From Sipunculus nudus (Eukaryota; Annelida; Sipuncula; Golfingiida; Sipunculidae), in assembly GCA_026874595.1 (NCBI GenBank), contig CM049312.1, positions 48,857,429-48,921,428 on the forward strand: a stretch of 64,000 nucleotides of DNA, in the 5' to 3' direction. Of the stretch, positions 23,961-34,813 are shown piece after piece. Under the pieces are notes generated by a model. The model saw nothing but the letters and a program-made list of their open reading frames with translations. It had not been told where the DNA came from and made no database searches. Positions within the stretch are counted from its first letter, which is position 1, and every line of letters begins with the position of its first letter. The translations under genes were made by a program, and so were the position numbers.

Positions 23961-24650
23961 GAAAGATATAGTTCCAATAATCTGGGAATTCTGCATCTTA
24001 ACATTGTGTCCAGACGTCTAGACGTTGTGTCTAGATGTCTAGACACATTGTCTAGACACCCCCACAGAGCCAGGTCAGTTGCCATGGTGATGTCTGGACC
24101 CCACCTGTTCGTACTGAGTGACCTCTTGACTTGGCTGCTGAAACTCAGCATATTGTCAAATCTGTTTTCAAATACAGAAAGCCTTTTTCAATTGGCTACA
24201 ATGCTTTTTTAAAACTGTATTTACCGAATCTATTCTTATAAAACTGGCAGAACCCTACCATAGAATAATTCTTGTAAAGTTTAAACCAATCAGCTTAACA
24301 GTTTCATCATAAATCAGTGTATAAGGTAGAAGAGTTTAAAATTACATTTTCGCTTGTAAAAAACGCATCGAAAGCCATCAATACCTCAAAATCAGATATG
24401 ACATGTGTGACAAACATTGGTATAAAATTTGGTGATTATAGCTCTAGCTGTTTCTGAGATTTTAATTTTAGTGTGCTTTTTGCGACAGATGACTAAGTTC
24501 AACCTCCTGTAACTCGGCCAAAAATCTAGGAACTGGAACCATTCGAACAAACCTGAGAGATTGTTCCAGGGATCATTTCTGTGAAATATAGGACAATTTG
24601 GCTGGACAGTTTCAGAGAAGAAGATTTTTAAAGGTTTTTAAGCTTTTTCT
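23961..24650. other. Low-copy DNA with a TCTAGA palindrome cluster
   Basis: Between about 24012 and 24059 the 8-mer GTCTAGAC and variants recur four times with alternating GTTGT, ATGT and ACATT spacers. The cluster can fold on itself. The rest shows no element landmarks and no convincing gene. Confidence 0.5.
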
Positions 24651-25049
24651 CTATTAAATCTAAATTAATGCAGATACCCAATAATAAGCTCCAGAGCACC
24701 AAATTTCACATGTGAATAATTCTTACATGTATTTTGGAGCTGCTAGCTCCGAGGGTTTCCGACTTACAGCCATGGACGGCGGAAAGCCAGCCCTGGACGG
24801 CGGACGGCTGACGGACGACACTGCGCCATCGCATAAGCTCACAGGTTTGCTAAAAAGTAGAAAAGACCCTTTTGTATCATGGAGAGTAGCTTGCGCCAAG
24901 TGCAGGTCATTCCCACATGCCAGTCATCTGAATAATGTATACATGTAAAATTTAATGTATGTAAAATTTTGTGAAAAAATTTTCCAGGCGTTTTTGGAGA
25001 TATTTGGTAGAGAAGGGGGGCAGGATTGACAGATGGGGACTTTTTTAGT
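24651..25049 (+). mobile_element. 3' end of a further pearl-like family (E)
   Basis: It has GGAGCTGCTAGCTCCGAGGG, a GGACGGCGGA microsatellite at 24773-24815 and the terminus CATAAGCTCACAGGTTTGCT followed by A's. The same terminus occurs near 51035-51063 (CATAACCTCTCAGGTTAGCT) and 56214-56235 (GCTCACAGGTTTGCT). I cannot place its 5' end. Confidence 0.55.
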
Positions 25050-25519
25050 AGTCTTTCCTCCTTCAGCGGGGGACTAAAATGCTTTCTTCAACAGTTACCA
25101 TATAAAGTGGGTAAAAAATATCTCTCCTGATATTTTTACAATATAGATTATGTTTGAGCCCACAACTCCTACAAATTGCACGATATAGACCCAATTTCTG
25201 GCATGTACATAGGAAACATATAGAGGAAAAGTTCATCAAATATGAAAAAAAAAACAAGACCAGTGGTTTTAATATTGGGCAGTCTTGAAGTGCATCAGTG
25301 GGATTTTAATGGAAAATGGTGGTTTTTTCTTTATTACTTGAAGAAACCAAGTAACAGTGACCCAGTTTGGGTTGGGAAGGTACCTCTAACTTTATGCAAA
25401 TTTAAGATTGGTAGGTTCAGTTGTGTCAAAATGAACCAGTCTAACGTACAGACAGACAGACAGAAAGACAGACTCTGACCATTCACTATAGCTCAGTTGA
25501 CTTACATTCAGCTGAGCTA
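25050..25519 (+). mobile_element. Family G element with D-type 3' hairpin
   Basis: G landmarks run from GATATTTTTACAATATAGAT to GGGCAGTCTTGAAGTGCA, then a (GACA)n run at 25449-25472 and the hairpin at 25489-25519 (TAGCTCAGTTGAC..CTGAGCTA). Confidence 0.75.
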
Positions 25520-26073
25520 AAAAAAGTGCCCTGACAAAAGTTGGGCGAAATTATACAGTCAACTGAGCTAAAAATTAAAATCTTTATCTTAATTTTTTTT
25601 GTACACTTAAATCCAAATTAAATTTAAACATTTTCTGGAGAAAAACGCTCCAGCTTTGCCATTTAACAAATTATACAATGATATATTGTTCCATCTGTTC
25701 CAGCAAAGTCACTAAGCCCTAGTTTGTAACTTCTACAATTATGCAATAATCATAATAATAATAAGAATAAATTAACTAAAGTGGTTTTTGATAAAAGGGC
25801 CATCCTGAAGTGTAAAAATAGGTTTTCAATGGAAAACAGTTTTGTTTAATATCTTGAAGGAATGAGGTCACACTGACCTAGTTTCAGGTTTGGCAATAGC
25901 TTTTGTCCCAACTTATTCCATGCAAAAATTTAGGTCCGAAACTATAATGGTTATGCTAAACAGATATCCACATGAGGGAAGAGGAAAAAGGCTCATCACT
26001 GCAGCTGACATGGAAGTGTTTAGTAATTTTTGTTTACAGTCTGAGCAATACACATTCTGAAAAGACAAATTAA
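25520..26073. other. Decayed G/D-like sequence
   Basis: Fragments of G and D cores can be read (GGGCCATCCTGAAGTGTAAA, ATCTTGAAGGAATGAGGTCA, GACCTAGTTTCAGGTTTGG) but no ends. A short ATAATAATAAGAATAA tract lies near 25754. Confidence 0.5.
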
Positions 26074-27730
26074 ACTAGATATTTCTTGGCAATGCAGGTG
26101 CCACAGTATCCCCAGACAATTAATCCCCCCTTTAAGAAAAGGCCCCCATCTTCAGCAGCATATACTGACACTTGGCAGGCAACTCTGGTTTCTTCCATCT
26201 ATCATCTTGAGAAAATATTTTTCGCCAAATATAGGGGCCAATATGTTGAATCTCAGGCCAATAGGGCAAATCACTCATCAGAAAAGGACATTAATTTATT
26301 CTATAACTAGGGACCCATGGGTCTCGACGCTCAGCTGCACTTGTCAGGAAGGATATATGTTTATGAGGTTTTCCAAAATATTGGTCCTGTGATCAGTTTG
26401 AAGCCAACCTGTCTACCAAAACAGGAGTTATCATCCATAAAATAATTTGTGAATGGATGGGCCCTGTGACCTAAACCTTTGACCTAGTGACCCCAAAATC
26501 AAAAGGAAACTTCCCCTATTGGCAGGTGCACCTCATGTTGATGATGGAAGGATTACTTTAGTGGTTGGCCATATAAAAGTTAAATTTGAATCCAATATTT
26601 CAAAACAAACTGGTGTTTCCATCTGGAAACTAATATGTGGATAGATGGCCCTAATGACCTTGACCTTGTAACCCAAAAATCCATAAAGTTACTCATACTA
26701 TTGGCAGGTGAGCAACATCTGGAAGATAGAAGGTTTGGGACAGAAAATTTGGCTAAAAATACATCAACAATCTTTTTAAAGAAGTGGGTCCTGTGAACTT
26801 GACCTATGGCCTTATGACCCCAAAATCAAAAGGGTTCTTACATTATTGGTGGGTCATATATAAGTCAAAATTGAAAACAATATATCCATCCAAACTGGAG
26901 TTATCATCCAGAAACAAATATGTGGACAGACTGCCTCTGTGACCATGACCTTTGACCTTATGACCCCAAATCAATCAGGTTCTTCCCCTATCGGCAGCTA
27001 AGCTATATGTGCAAGATGCAAGGTTTGGGATGAAAAGTTTGGCTTAAAATGCATCCACAATCTTTCTAAATAAGTGGGTACTATGACCTTGACCTTTGAC
27101 CTCATGACCCCAAAATTCAATAGAATCTTCCCCTATTGGCAGGTTTGCTATATCTTGAAGATGGAAGGTTTGTGATGAAAAGTTCTTTTTTAAGGAATGA
27201 GTCCTGTGACCTTGACCTTTGGACCCGAAAATTGACACAGTTCTTCCTTTAGTGGTGAATCATATATATGTTAAGTTTGAAACCAATATGTCAAACTAAA
27301 CTGGAGTTATCATCTGAAAACTAATTTGTGAACAGATGGCCCCTGTGACCTTGACCTCTGACCATGTGACCCAAAATTCATTTATGCACTCCCCATACTG
27401 GCAAGTCAGCTAAATGCGCAAAATGGAAAGTTTGGGATGTAAAGCTTGGCTTAAAATGCAGCCATAATATTTTTAAATAAGTGAGTACTGTGACCTTGAC
27501 CTTTGACCTAGTGACCCCAAAGTCATACAGGTTCTTGCTTTAGTGAAGGGCCATATGTAAGTCAAGTTTGAAATCCATGTGTCCATACAACCTTGAGTTA
27601 TCATCTGGAAACAAATGTGTGTAGTTGGACAGATGAACAGACAGACAGACAAACAGACAGACAGGGCGATTACTATATGGCATCCACTTGTGATCAGTAA
27701 ACACACCAGGTTTTTGGACACTAGATGTAA
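26074..27730 (+). mobile_element. B and D 5' ends plus TGACCT-rich core with an F-type tail
   Basis: A B start (ACTAGATATTTCTTGGCAAT, then GTATCCCCAGACA) is followed at about 26308 by a D start (ACTAGGGACCCATGGGTCTC). Then come five to six B-like units with TGACCTTGACC(T)TTGACC. The tail (about 27620-27730) has a (GACA)n tract, GGGCGATTACTATA and ACACACCAGGTTTTTGGACA; the same tail recurs at 56095-56210. I call this tail type F. The B start here has no matching B hairpin downstream, unless it is the one at 29708. Confidence 0.65.
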
Positions 27731-28171
27731 TTACAGCTGAGAAACTGACATGATTGTTGTCATTTTATAGAAAAAAAAATAGAAAAAATATTTGTTAAAA
27801 TAACAAAAAAAAAACAGGTGGCGCCACCACTTTTCGGGAACTGACAAAACTAGTCATGGTCAATATTCAAGGCAAGATTCATGAGAATCCATGCATTAAT
27901 TATCAAGATATTGGAGGTTTTGTATTATATTTTTGATTATTCTCGGGGTACTTTCAAGCCCCATCGCTCGGAGGATATAGGTCACAGTGACCTAATTTCA
28001 GGTTTCCAAGGAGATTTTTTATTGATCTCCTTGAATGTTCACTTAGAAGTTTTTAGGACAAGCAGTTATGATTTGTGCCCTGCTAAAGGATGGCCGGACG
28101 CCCTGACAGCCAGACGCCCAACGGACAAAGCACCATTCTTAAACCTCAGTTGACTAATAGTCAGCTGAGCT
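27731..28171 (+). mobile_element. Single D-type core unit with 3' hairpin
   Basis: The unit begins AGGTGGCGCCACCACTTTTC at about 27817 and contains ACAGTGACCTAATTTCAGG. It ends with GGATGGCCGGACG and the hairpin at 28141-28171 (AACCTCAGTTGAC..CTGAGCT). It is one unit long, where most D copies have several. Confidence 0.7.
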
Positions 28172-29732
28172 AAAAATGGGAAGGTAGGTGGGGCCACCTG
28201 TCTGATTTAGAACACTTTCCAAGATAGATGGACATGCCAAATTCAGAACAATACTTTGATCCACTTCGGAGTTAGAGCAATTTCCACTGAAAGCAAAAGT
28301 ACGGATGGACGTCAACACATTTATGATTACAGGCAGCGCCACCAGTCTTGAATATAAGGTGGGGGTATCCAAGATCAATGGACATGCACAATTTCAGCCC
28401 AATCTGGCCATTAGTTTTAGATTTATAATGTTCACAGTACTGTAAAGTGGCAATGATGGGTAATTAAAAGGCCCCAAAACCAGAAAAGGACAGAAGGTGG
28501 CCTCACCTGTCTTCCACAGAAGACAAAACTGTCCAAGATCTTCAGTCAATTTGATTTTTGGACAAATCCATGCATCCCTTATTGAGATATTTATGATTTT
28601 GTCAGATTTTCACCATATATGGCAATATTCAAGGTCAAGGCCATTCTCATAGGAAAGGTCATGACCCGAATTTAAATATTGAAATGAAAAGGGGTCTTCC
28701 TCTATTAGCAGGTGAACTATATGTGCATGATAAAAGGTCTGAGATGAAAAGTTTGGCTGAAAATGCATCAACAATCTTTTTAAGGATGTGTCCTCTGTCC
28801 TTTGACCCCAAATCAATTGGGATCTTGCTTTTTAAATGGGACATATATAAGTCAAGTTGGAAATTCATACATGAAAAATAGCTGAAATTATCATCCTGAA
28901 ACTAAATTTTTGACAGGTAGCTCCTGTGGCCCTGACCTTTTACCTTGTGACCCCAAAATTGATACAGATCATCCACTATTGGCAAGTGAGCTATAAGTTC
29001 AAGATGGATGATCTGGGATGAAAAGTTAGGCTTATAATACATCCACAATATCTTTAAAGATGGGAGTCCAGTGACCATGACCTTTGACCTCATGACCCTA
29101 GAACCTATAGGGTTCTTACTTTAGTGGTGGGCCATACATAAGTCACGTTTGAAATCCATATGGCTATCAACACTGGAGATATCATAAGAGGTGTGTTATT
29201 TTCACCAAATATGGAAATATTTAAGGTCCAGGCCACTCTCATGGTAAAAATCATGACCCAAATTTAAATAGACCTCATCCCATAACCCATCTCTCTACAT
29301 GTTCATAATATGAAAGAAATCTGTCCATTATCTTTTTACTTATAATGCTCACAGTACTGTCAATTATGGGGGTATTGAAAGGCGTAAAAACAAGAAAAGG
29401 ATAATAGGTGGCAGTTTCTGGCATATCACAAAGCCATCCAAGATACTCGGTCACCTTGATTTTTGGACCAGTCCATGCAATCTTTCATGAGATATTTAAG
29501 AATTTGTGTTATTTTCAGCAAAAATGGACCTATTTAAGGTCAAGGTCACTCTCATAGTAAAGGTCATGACCCCATTTTAAATAGGCTTCGTCCTCTTACC
29601 TATATCTATACAAATGTAAAGTTTGAAAAAGATAAATGAAATATTTTTTTAGTTATCCCGCTCACAATATTTGTTCGCGGCAGTGGCGGGAACATCGTGA
29701 AACCATAGTATCCCAACTTTGTCTGGGGATAC
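28172..29732 (+). mobile_element. B-type core units with complete B 3' end
   Basis: Diverged units (GGTGGGGCCACCTGTCTGAT, GCAGCGCCACCAGTCTTG) lead into TGACCT-rich B units. The B tail follows (GGCAGTGGCGGGAAC), then the hairpin at 29708-29732 (GTATCCCAAC-TTT-GTCTGGGGATAC). The order of blocks over the last ~600 bp closely follows 13000-13800. Confidence 0.75.
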
Positions 29733-29854
29733 AATGAGAAGAAAACAGTAACCTTGAACATGATGAGTTACTCAAACTAATGAACAACTAACCTTGATTA
29801 TGTTTCCTGCTTCGTCCAACAGGAAGACTTCTGGGGGAGCTCCACCAACACTCT

Positions 29855-30310
29855 TGAATTCAACATTATGACTGATGTATGGTAAGGATCACAGCTGTTT
29901 GTTATTGATATCAATATTATGACTGATGCATTAAGGATAACAGCTTTTTGTTATTGAATTCAACATTATGACTGATGTTTGTAAGGATCACAGCCGTTTG
30001 GTACTGATTTTAACATTATGACTGAGGCATTAAGGATCACAGCTGTTTTTTGTTGAATTCAACATTATGACTGAAGCATTAAGGATCACAGCTGTTTGTT
30101 ATTGAATTCAACATTATGACTGATGTTTATAAGGATCCCAGCCGTTTGGTACTGATTTTAACATTATGACTGAGGCATTAAGGATCACAGCTGTTTTTGG
30201 TTGAATTCAACATTATGATTAAGGCATTAAGGCACAGTGTCAGCTGTTGTTATTGAATTCAACATTATGACTGAAGCATTAAGGATCACAGCTGTTTTTT
30301 GTTCTGATTA
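29855..30310. repeat. ~50-bp minisatellite, about nine copies
   Basis: The unit is about 49-52 bp, with GAATTCAACATTATGACTG, TAAGGATCACAGC and a TTTGTTATT spacer. Two alternating unit types can be told apart: GCATTAAGG with CAGCTGTTT, and GTTTGTAAGG with CAGCCGTTTGG. They recur as a block, so there is a ~100-150 bp higher-order period. It stops at TTTTTTGTTCTG near 30305. Confidence 0.9.
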
Positions 30311-30907
30311 TACATCAGTGCAGCTTTGGCTTTTAGTGACACTGATGCAGGTCAAATATATCAAAACATAACATCAATAATCTATCAAGTGTAAGCATCA
30401 GATATGTTATAGTACATTTGAGTTCAGTTCCTGATAAATTTTCCACCACCTATCTGATGTTTAAGAGTATTGTTACAATGGCATGACAGCTATTTGTTCA
30501 AATGTGGTACCAATATTGAACATATAATGATCATTCAATTTTTATGCATCTTGAAAAATCAACCTAAAACAATCATTAAGACTTTATTAATCCTGAAAAA
30601 TCAGAAAACTCATTCTTCTTTCGCATGAAATTAGAATAAAGCACATTTCAACTGATATCAAAATAGAAGGAACAGAATTGTAATTCATCTTAACTACATT
30701 TAATACTGGTTTGAGCACAATGAAGGGGATGGGGAATGAAATAAATATGTACCTAATACTCAAAAGAAGCAACGGACCCATACAACATGTCCCTCAGCTG
30801 TCTATAACGGGTAAATAATATGGAAAGAGAATATTCACTTTGATTTTTATATGGTTCTTTAAATAATCAGGGGAGGAGCCATTTATGTTTAGGAGGCAAT
30901 ATTATCC
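30311..30907. other. Low-copy AT-rich DNA
   Basis: No element landmarks except a D-start-like AACGGACCCATACAACATG near 30770. No convincing ORF. Confidence 0.45.
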
Positions 30908-31474
30908 GTGATTTTAGCCCACGGCAGACAAACAAGACGGATACTGTGCAAAAATGGTTGCAGGTGGCCCCTCCAGTTTTGTGTATGATAAAGAGCTATG
31001 TGAGATCTATACACAATTATACAAAAATATACAAAATTTTGACCCAATCAGTCAAACAATTCCCGAGATATGAGCTTGGATGTCTGCAGCGTAAACTAGA
31101 ATGTAGGTGGCGCCACCTATCATAAAATCAAGATAACTGTCCAGGATGTATAAACCTGCAAAATTTTAGGCAGATATGTCAAACCACCGCTGAGATATGA
31201 GTGATTTTTTCCAACGGCAGACAAACAGATGGACGCTGTGCAAAAATGGTTGCAGGTGGCACCACCAGTTTTGTGTATGATAAAGAGCTATGCCAGATCT
31301 ATACACATGCAAGTTTTCAGGAAGATATGTCAAACCAGTCCAGAGATATAAGCATGGATGTCTGCAGCGTGAACATGAATGTAGGTGGCGCCACCTGTCA
31401 TAAAATCAAGAAAGCTATCCAGGATGTATACGCATTTCAGGTGAATTAGTCAAACCACTGCAGAGATATGAGTG
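30908..31474 (+). mobile_element. Family A fragment, left of the DIRS insertion
   Basis: The A core begins abruptly inside a unit (GTGATTTTAGCCCACGGCAG). It has palindromes near 31109 and 31384 and variants at 30961 and 31256. It stops at GAGATATGAGTGATT, where the DIRS inverted repeat begins. Its 3' half lies at 35889-36182. Confidence 0.8.
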
Positions 31475-31519
31475 ATTCTACCTCATCATAGCCTTTCGTA
31501 CTCCAGGGTCACGCGAGAT
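31475..31519 (+). repeat. DIRS left inverted terminal repeat
   Basis: It starts ATTCTACCTCATCATAGCC and ends GGTCACGCGAGAT. All 45 bases pair with 35844-35888 in reverse complement. The next inner base (T here; G expected from the right end) ends the match. Confidence 0.95.
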
Positions 31520-31768
31520 TACGCCGAGATCTCGTCCAAGTCAATACGCTCGTAGATTCCCGCTGAACAAGTCAGTCTTGTTAAGTGCTCCTCTATTACA
31601 AACGTTATTACTTATCTTCAGGACTACCTTTGGATATTTCTTACATATTTACGTCAAGAGTCACACGAGATTTGGATTATATTGGTTGCCGATATCCAGC
31701 ACACAGACTAGTAAGCTTATATATTTTGTTTTATATATTTAAGTATTTACATTACACGTGGTCGCGCT

Positions 31769-32965
31769 ATGGCTGATAAGCAGCCCCACCCTTGCTGTTC
31801 TAAGACAGATAGAAATGTAGGAGATCTGTTGGGCAGACTCCTGGAAGAAAGATCTGATTTTGTGGAACAGTGTAACACACCTATACATGGCAATCGGGAC
31901 ACGCAAGATGCGCATGCCGTTAATATCAATTTTGAGGGAGAAGATGATGGACATAACGGCACGCAAGATGGCGGCCGAGAAGAGACGCCCGCTAATGTGG
32001 GGGACCAAGAGGTCACTCCAGAAGCCATGCCGCTGTGGGCTCTTCAGATGCAGCAGATGCATCTGGAGCAGCAGAAAGCGCTGCAAACAATTTACGATTC
32101 CATTGCTGATCTCCGACAACATGTGAAAGCACCTAAAAGACCCAGGTACAGCCTGGTAGTTGAAGACGGCCATGATGGGAGCGAGAGTGCCCCAGTTGAG
32201 GTCAATCAAACTTGCGGCCCTCATGACCAGAGCACGATGCCTGGTGGAGAGCCAGCTCAAGTTACAGTCAACACTCGAAGCCCGTGTGTCTCAGTGGATT
32301 CAGACGCGGAGGAGGGCGAAATGACAAATAGGCTACTACAGAACCTTGCCGATGAATATGGCAAGGCTGTTGCCCTTGGGAAGGACATTACCCCAAAACT
32401 GGCGGAGCTTGTCAACGGTGTCATGACAGATGGCTGCACAGAGGACAAACAGCGTGAGCTGGAAGAAAAGTACCCCAAGCCTGGCAACTGTGGGGGACTT
32501 ACCACAGCAAAGGTCAACCCAGATGTCTGGGGTAAGCTAAACAAACTTTCTAGGTCAGCAGACTTGCGTCTTCAAAAAGGCCAGGACCTGATCATGGCGG
32601 CCCTTAGACCGATCGTCAAAGTTACAGATCAACTACTGGGGGTTGTTAAACATTCAGTGCCCTTGTCGAGTGCTGAAACAGGAGAGGCTATAAAAACACT
32701 AATGGACGCAACTACATTGTTATCATGTGCCAATAATGGGTTAAATCAGGCCCGAAGGGAACAAATCAGACCTGTTCTGAAGGACAGGTATAAACCTATT
32801 TGTAACAAGAAACTGTACCCTACAAGTGGGGAATGGTTGTTTGGCGATGACATCAATTCCACAGTGGAAGATGCTAGTAAGCTGGCTCCAAAGATCCTGG
32901 AATACAGCAACAAATCTTTTTTGCACCATAAAAGCTTCAGGCAGGAAGGATTGCTGATTTCCTAG
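31769..32965 (+). CDS. DIRS gag-like protein (ORF1)
   Basis: An intact 398-residue ORF at the position where DIRS elements encode their gag-like protein, presumed to package the RNA intermediate. The N-terminal ~190 residues are acidic and low in complexity, with a Q/M-rich stretch (residues 90-110) that may form a coiled coil. The C-terminal ~200 residues hold the block familiar from DIRS-type ORF1 proteins: a KVNPDVWGKL segment, a SADLRLQ segment, then LSSAETGEAIKTLMDA, LNQARREQIRP and EWLFGDDI. There is no CCHC zinc knuckle. The ATG at 31769 follows a stop-rich leader; a second Met at residue 91 is too far in. The last ~34 bases overlap the pol frame, which lies one base back. ORF1 is the only unbroken gene of the element. 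Confidence 0.85.
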   Translation: MADKQPHPCCSKTDRNVGDLLGRLLEERSDFVEQCNTPIHGNRDTQDAHAVNINFEGEDDGHNGTQDGGREETPANVGDQEVTPEAMPLWALQMQQMHLEQQKALQTIYDSIADLRQHVKAPKRPRYSLVVEDGHDGSESAPVEVNQTCGPHDQSTMPGGEPAQVTVNTRSPCVSVDSDAEEGEMTNRLLQNLADEYGKAVALGKDITPKLAELVNGVMTDGCTEDKQRELEEKYPKPGNCGGLTTAKVNPDVWGKLNKLSRSADLRLQKGQDLIMAALRPIVKVTDQLLGVVKHSVPLSSAETGEAIKTLMDATTLLSCANNGLNQARREQIRPVLKDRYKPICNKKLYPTSGEWLFGDDINSTVEDASKLAPKILEYSNKSFLHHKSFRQEGLLIS

Positions 32966-33885
32966 ATAAATGGGAGTCCTTAACCTCTGTTTTACAGACA
33001 GTAAGGGGCTGTAAGCTTGAGTTTTCGCAAAAACCTATACAGTTTTTTGTTCCAAGAGAAACTCAGTTTTCAGATAAAGAATTGACAGTAGTTGACCAGG
33101 AACTGGTTAAACTTTTACAGAAAGGGGTAATACAAAAATGTGAACATACAAATGGAGAATTCATTTCGAATATTTTTCTCAGAAATAAGAAAGATGGTTC
33201 ACATAGAGTTATACTCAACTTGTCAGCATTTAATAAGTTCTTGGAATATAAACACTTTAAGATGGAGACATTCCAGACCATGCTTACGCTGGTTAGAAAA
33301 AATTGCTACATGGCTTCAATAGACTTAAAAGATGCATATTATTCTGTGCCTGTGGATGCAAGTGATAGAAAGTTTCTTAGATTTAGATTCAAGGGATCTT
33401 TATATCAATTCACTGCATTACCAAATGGATTAGCCTCGGCGCCTCGCATATTTACAAAATTATTAAAGCCTCTTTTCTCTACCTTGCGGCAGAAGGGACA
33501 TATCAGTGCAGGATATATTGATGATACTTTTCTTATTGGGGACACTTTGCATGCGTGTTATGACAATATAACTGCGATGTGCAACCTCATAAGAGAGCTG
33601 GGTTTCATTATACATCCGAAAAAATCTGTGCTTCAGCCCACACAGCAGATAACCATTTTAGGATTTACTGTAGACTCAAGTTCTATGACTGTGGTGTTAA
33701 CCAAAGAAAAAGTTGACAATATTGTGTCAAAGTGTGCACAGCTTATAGGAAAACAAAAGACCACTATACAGGAAGTGGCTGAAATTTTGGGTGTTATGGT
33801 GGCTTACAGTGTAGCTGTACTGTACGGCACAATACATTACAGAGAGATAGAAATTTCACAAGGCAGAGGCACTCCGCAAGAGTAA
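32932..33885 (+). pseudogene. DIRS reverse transcriptase segment of pol
   Basis: This frame opens at 32932, inside the end of gag. It starts without an ATG (AGRIADFLDKWESL is the usual start of DIRS pol), so expression probably relied on frameshifting or reinitiation; the first ATG is at 33082. RT motifs are clear: NKKDGSHRVILNLSAFN (fingers), SIDLKDAYYSVP with the first catalytic Asp near 33322, LPNGLASAPRIFTK, the YIDD box at 33514-33525 with the other two Asp, and HPKKSVLQPTQQITILGF. All three catalytic aspartates are kept. The frame runs into a stop at 33883; homology moves to the +1 frame just after 33850, so the RT-RNase H junction is broken. Confidence 0.88.
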
Positions 33886-34249
33886 GGGCAATTACAAGAG
33901 CAGCATGGCTATTCGTAGTAGAATGGTAGAAAATTTGCAGTGGTGGAGTAACCCTTTAAATTTGAGTCCTAGACCCATCAAAGCTACACTGCCAAAGATT
34001 ACACTTCAGACTGATGCATCTGGAACAGGATGGGGTGCTGTGAGGGGTGATCGGAAAACTGGTGGAAACTGGAACAGTGAGCTTGCTGATAAACACATTA
34101 ATTATTTAGAGCTGTTAGCTGGTTTTATGGGGTTATCCATCTTTTGTCATGATCAAAGTAGAGTTCACATCAGATTACAAATGGACAATTCAACGGCTGT
34201 AGCTTATGTCAATAACATGGGGGCAGGATACGAGAGCTCAATGACGTAG
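33851..34249 (+). pseudogene. DIRS connection and RNase H N-terminal segment
   Basis: It continues pol one frame forward of the RT segment. It begins with the basic connector KFHKAEALRKSKGNYKS and then ENLQWWSNPL, the usual start of the RNase H domain in these elements. RNase H removes the RNA strand after cDNA synthesis. Its acidic residues are in place: Asp in LQTDASGTGWG near 34012, Glu in YLELLAGF near 34105 and Asp in QMDNSTAVAYVNN near 34182. The frame fails after NNMGAG at a run of five G (34218-34222). From 34216 the next frame back carries the rest. A one-base change at each end would explain both breaks. Confidence 0.85.
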
Positions 34250-34704
34250 CGGCCCGAATATGGGCCTGGGCAGAGAAAAGGTCTGTGTGGATAAGTGCTG
34301 CCCATCTTCCAGGTGTTCAAAATACGGAGGCAGATAAACAGTCACGATTAAAACATGATAATACTGAATGGATGCTAAGTAGAAATTGTTTTTCTGCAAT
34401 CACTGATTTATGGGGTACCCCTAAATTGGAACTGTTTGCCTCCACTCTGAACAGACAATGTTATAAATATGTTTCATGGAAACCGGACAGTCAGGCTGTG
34501 GCTGTAGATGCATTTACAATTGACTGGCATGCTGATGGTTGTATTTTATATGCTTTCCCTCCTTTTAGTTTGCTGGGCAGATTCATGGAGAAAGTGGCAC
34601 AGGACAAGGCAGAATTAATACTAATAGCACCAGTGTGGACCACGCAGCCCTGGTTCTCTCACATGACAAGGCTACTAGTGGAGTGCCGCGACTATTACCG
34701 GTGA
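34216..34704 (+). pseudogene. RNase H C-terminus and methyltransferase-like region
   Basis: It returns to the RT frame. The first part (RIRELNDVAARIWAWAEKR, then ISAAHLPGVQNTEADKQSR) ends the RNase H fold with its fourth acidic residue (Asp of EADKQSR). The second part (KLELFASTLNRQCYKYVSW, AVDAFTIDW, YAFPPFSLLGRF, LILIAPVWTTQPWF) matches the region that follows RNase H in DIRS elements and is usually called Dam-like N6-adenine methyltransferase. The FPPF box sits where a methyltransferase would have its catalytic D/N-PP-Y/F. The first box residue is A-F here, so activity is doubtful. The frame ends in TGA at 34702; homology jumps one base back at 34685-34686 (a CC pair). Confidence 0.8.
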
Positions 34705-34813
34705 CGAGGACCAGCCTTACATACGACCCCAATGCAGTTTATCCACTCAGTCACTTGAAATTAGGGGCCTTGCGCCTGTCAGGAAATGCCTCCAGGACAG
34801 AGGCATTCAGGGA

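Noticed and set aside
31739-32260. 173-codon minus-strand ORF
   Set aside because: It is the antisense shadow of the gag-like ORF and has no recognisable domain.
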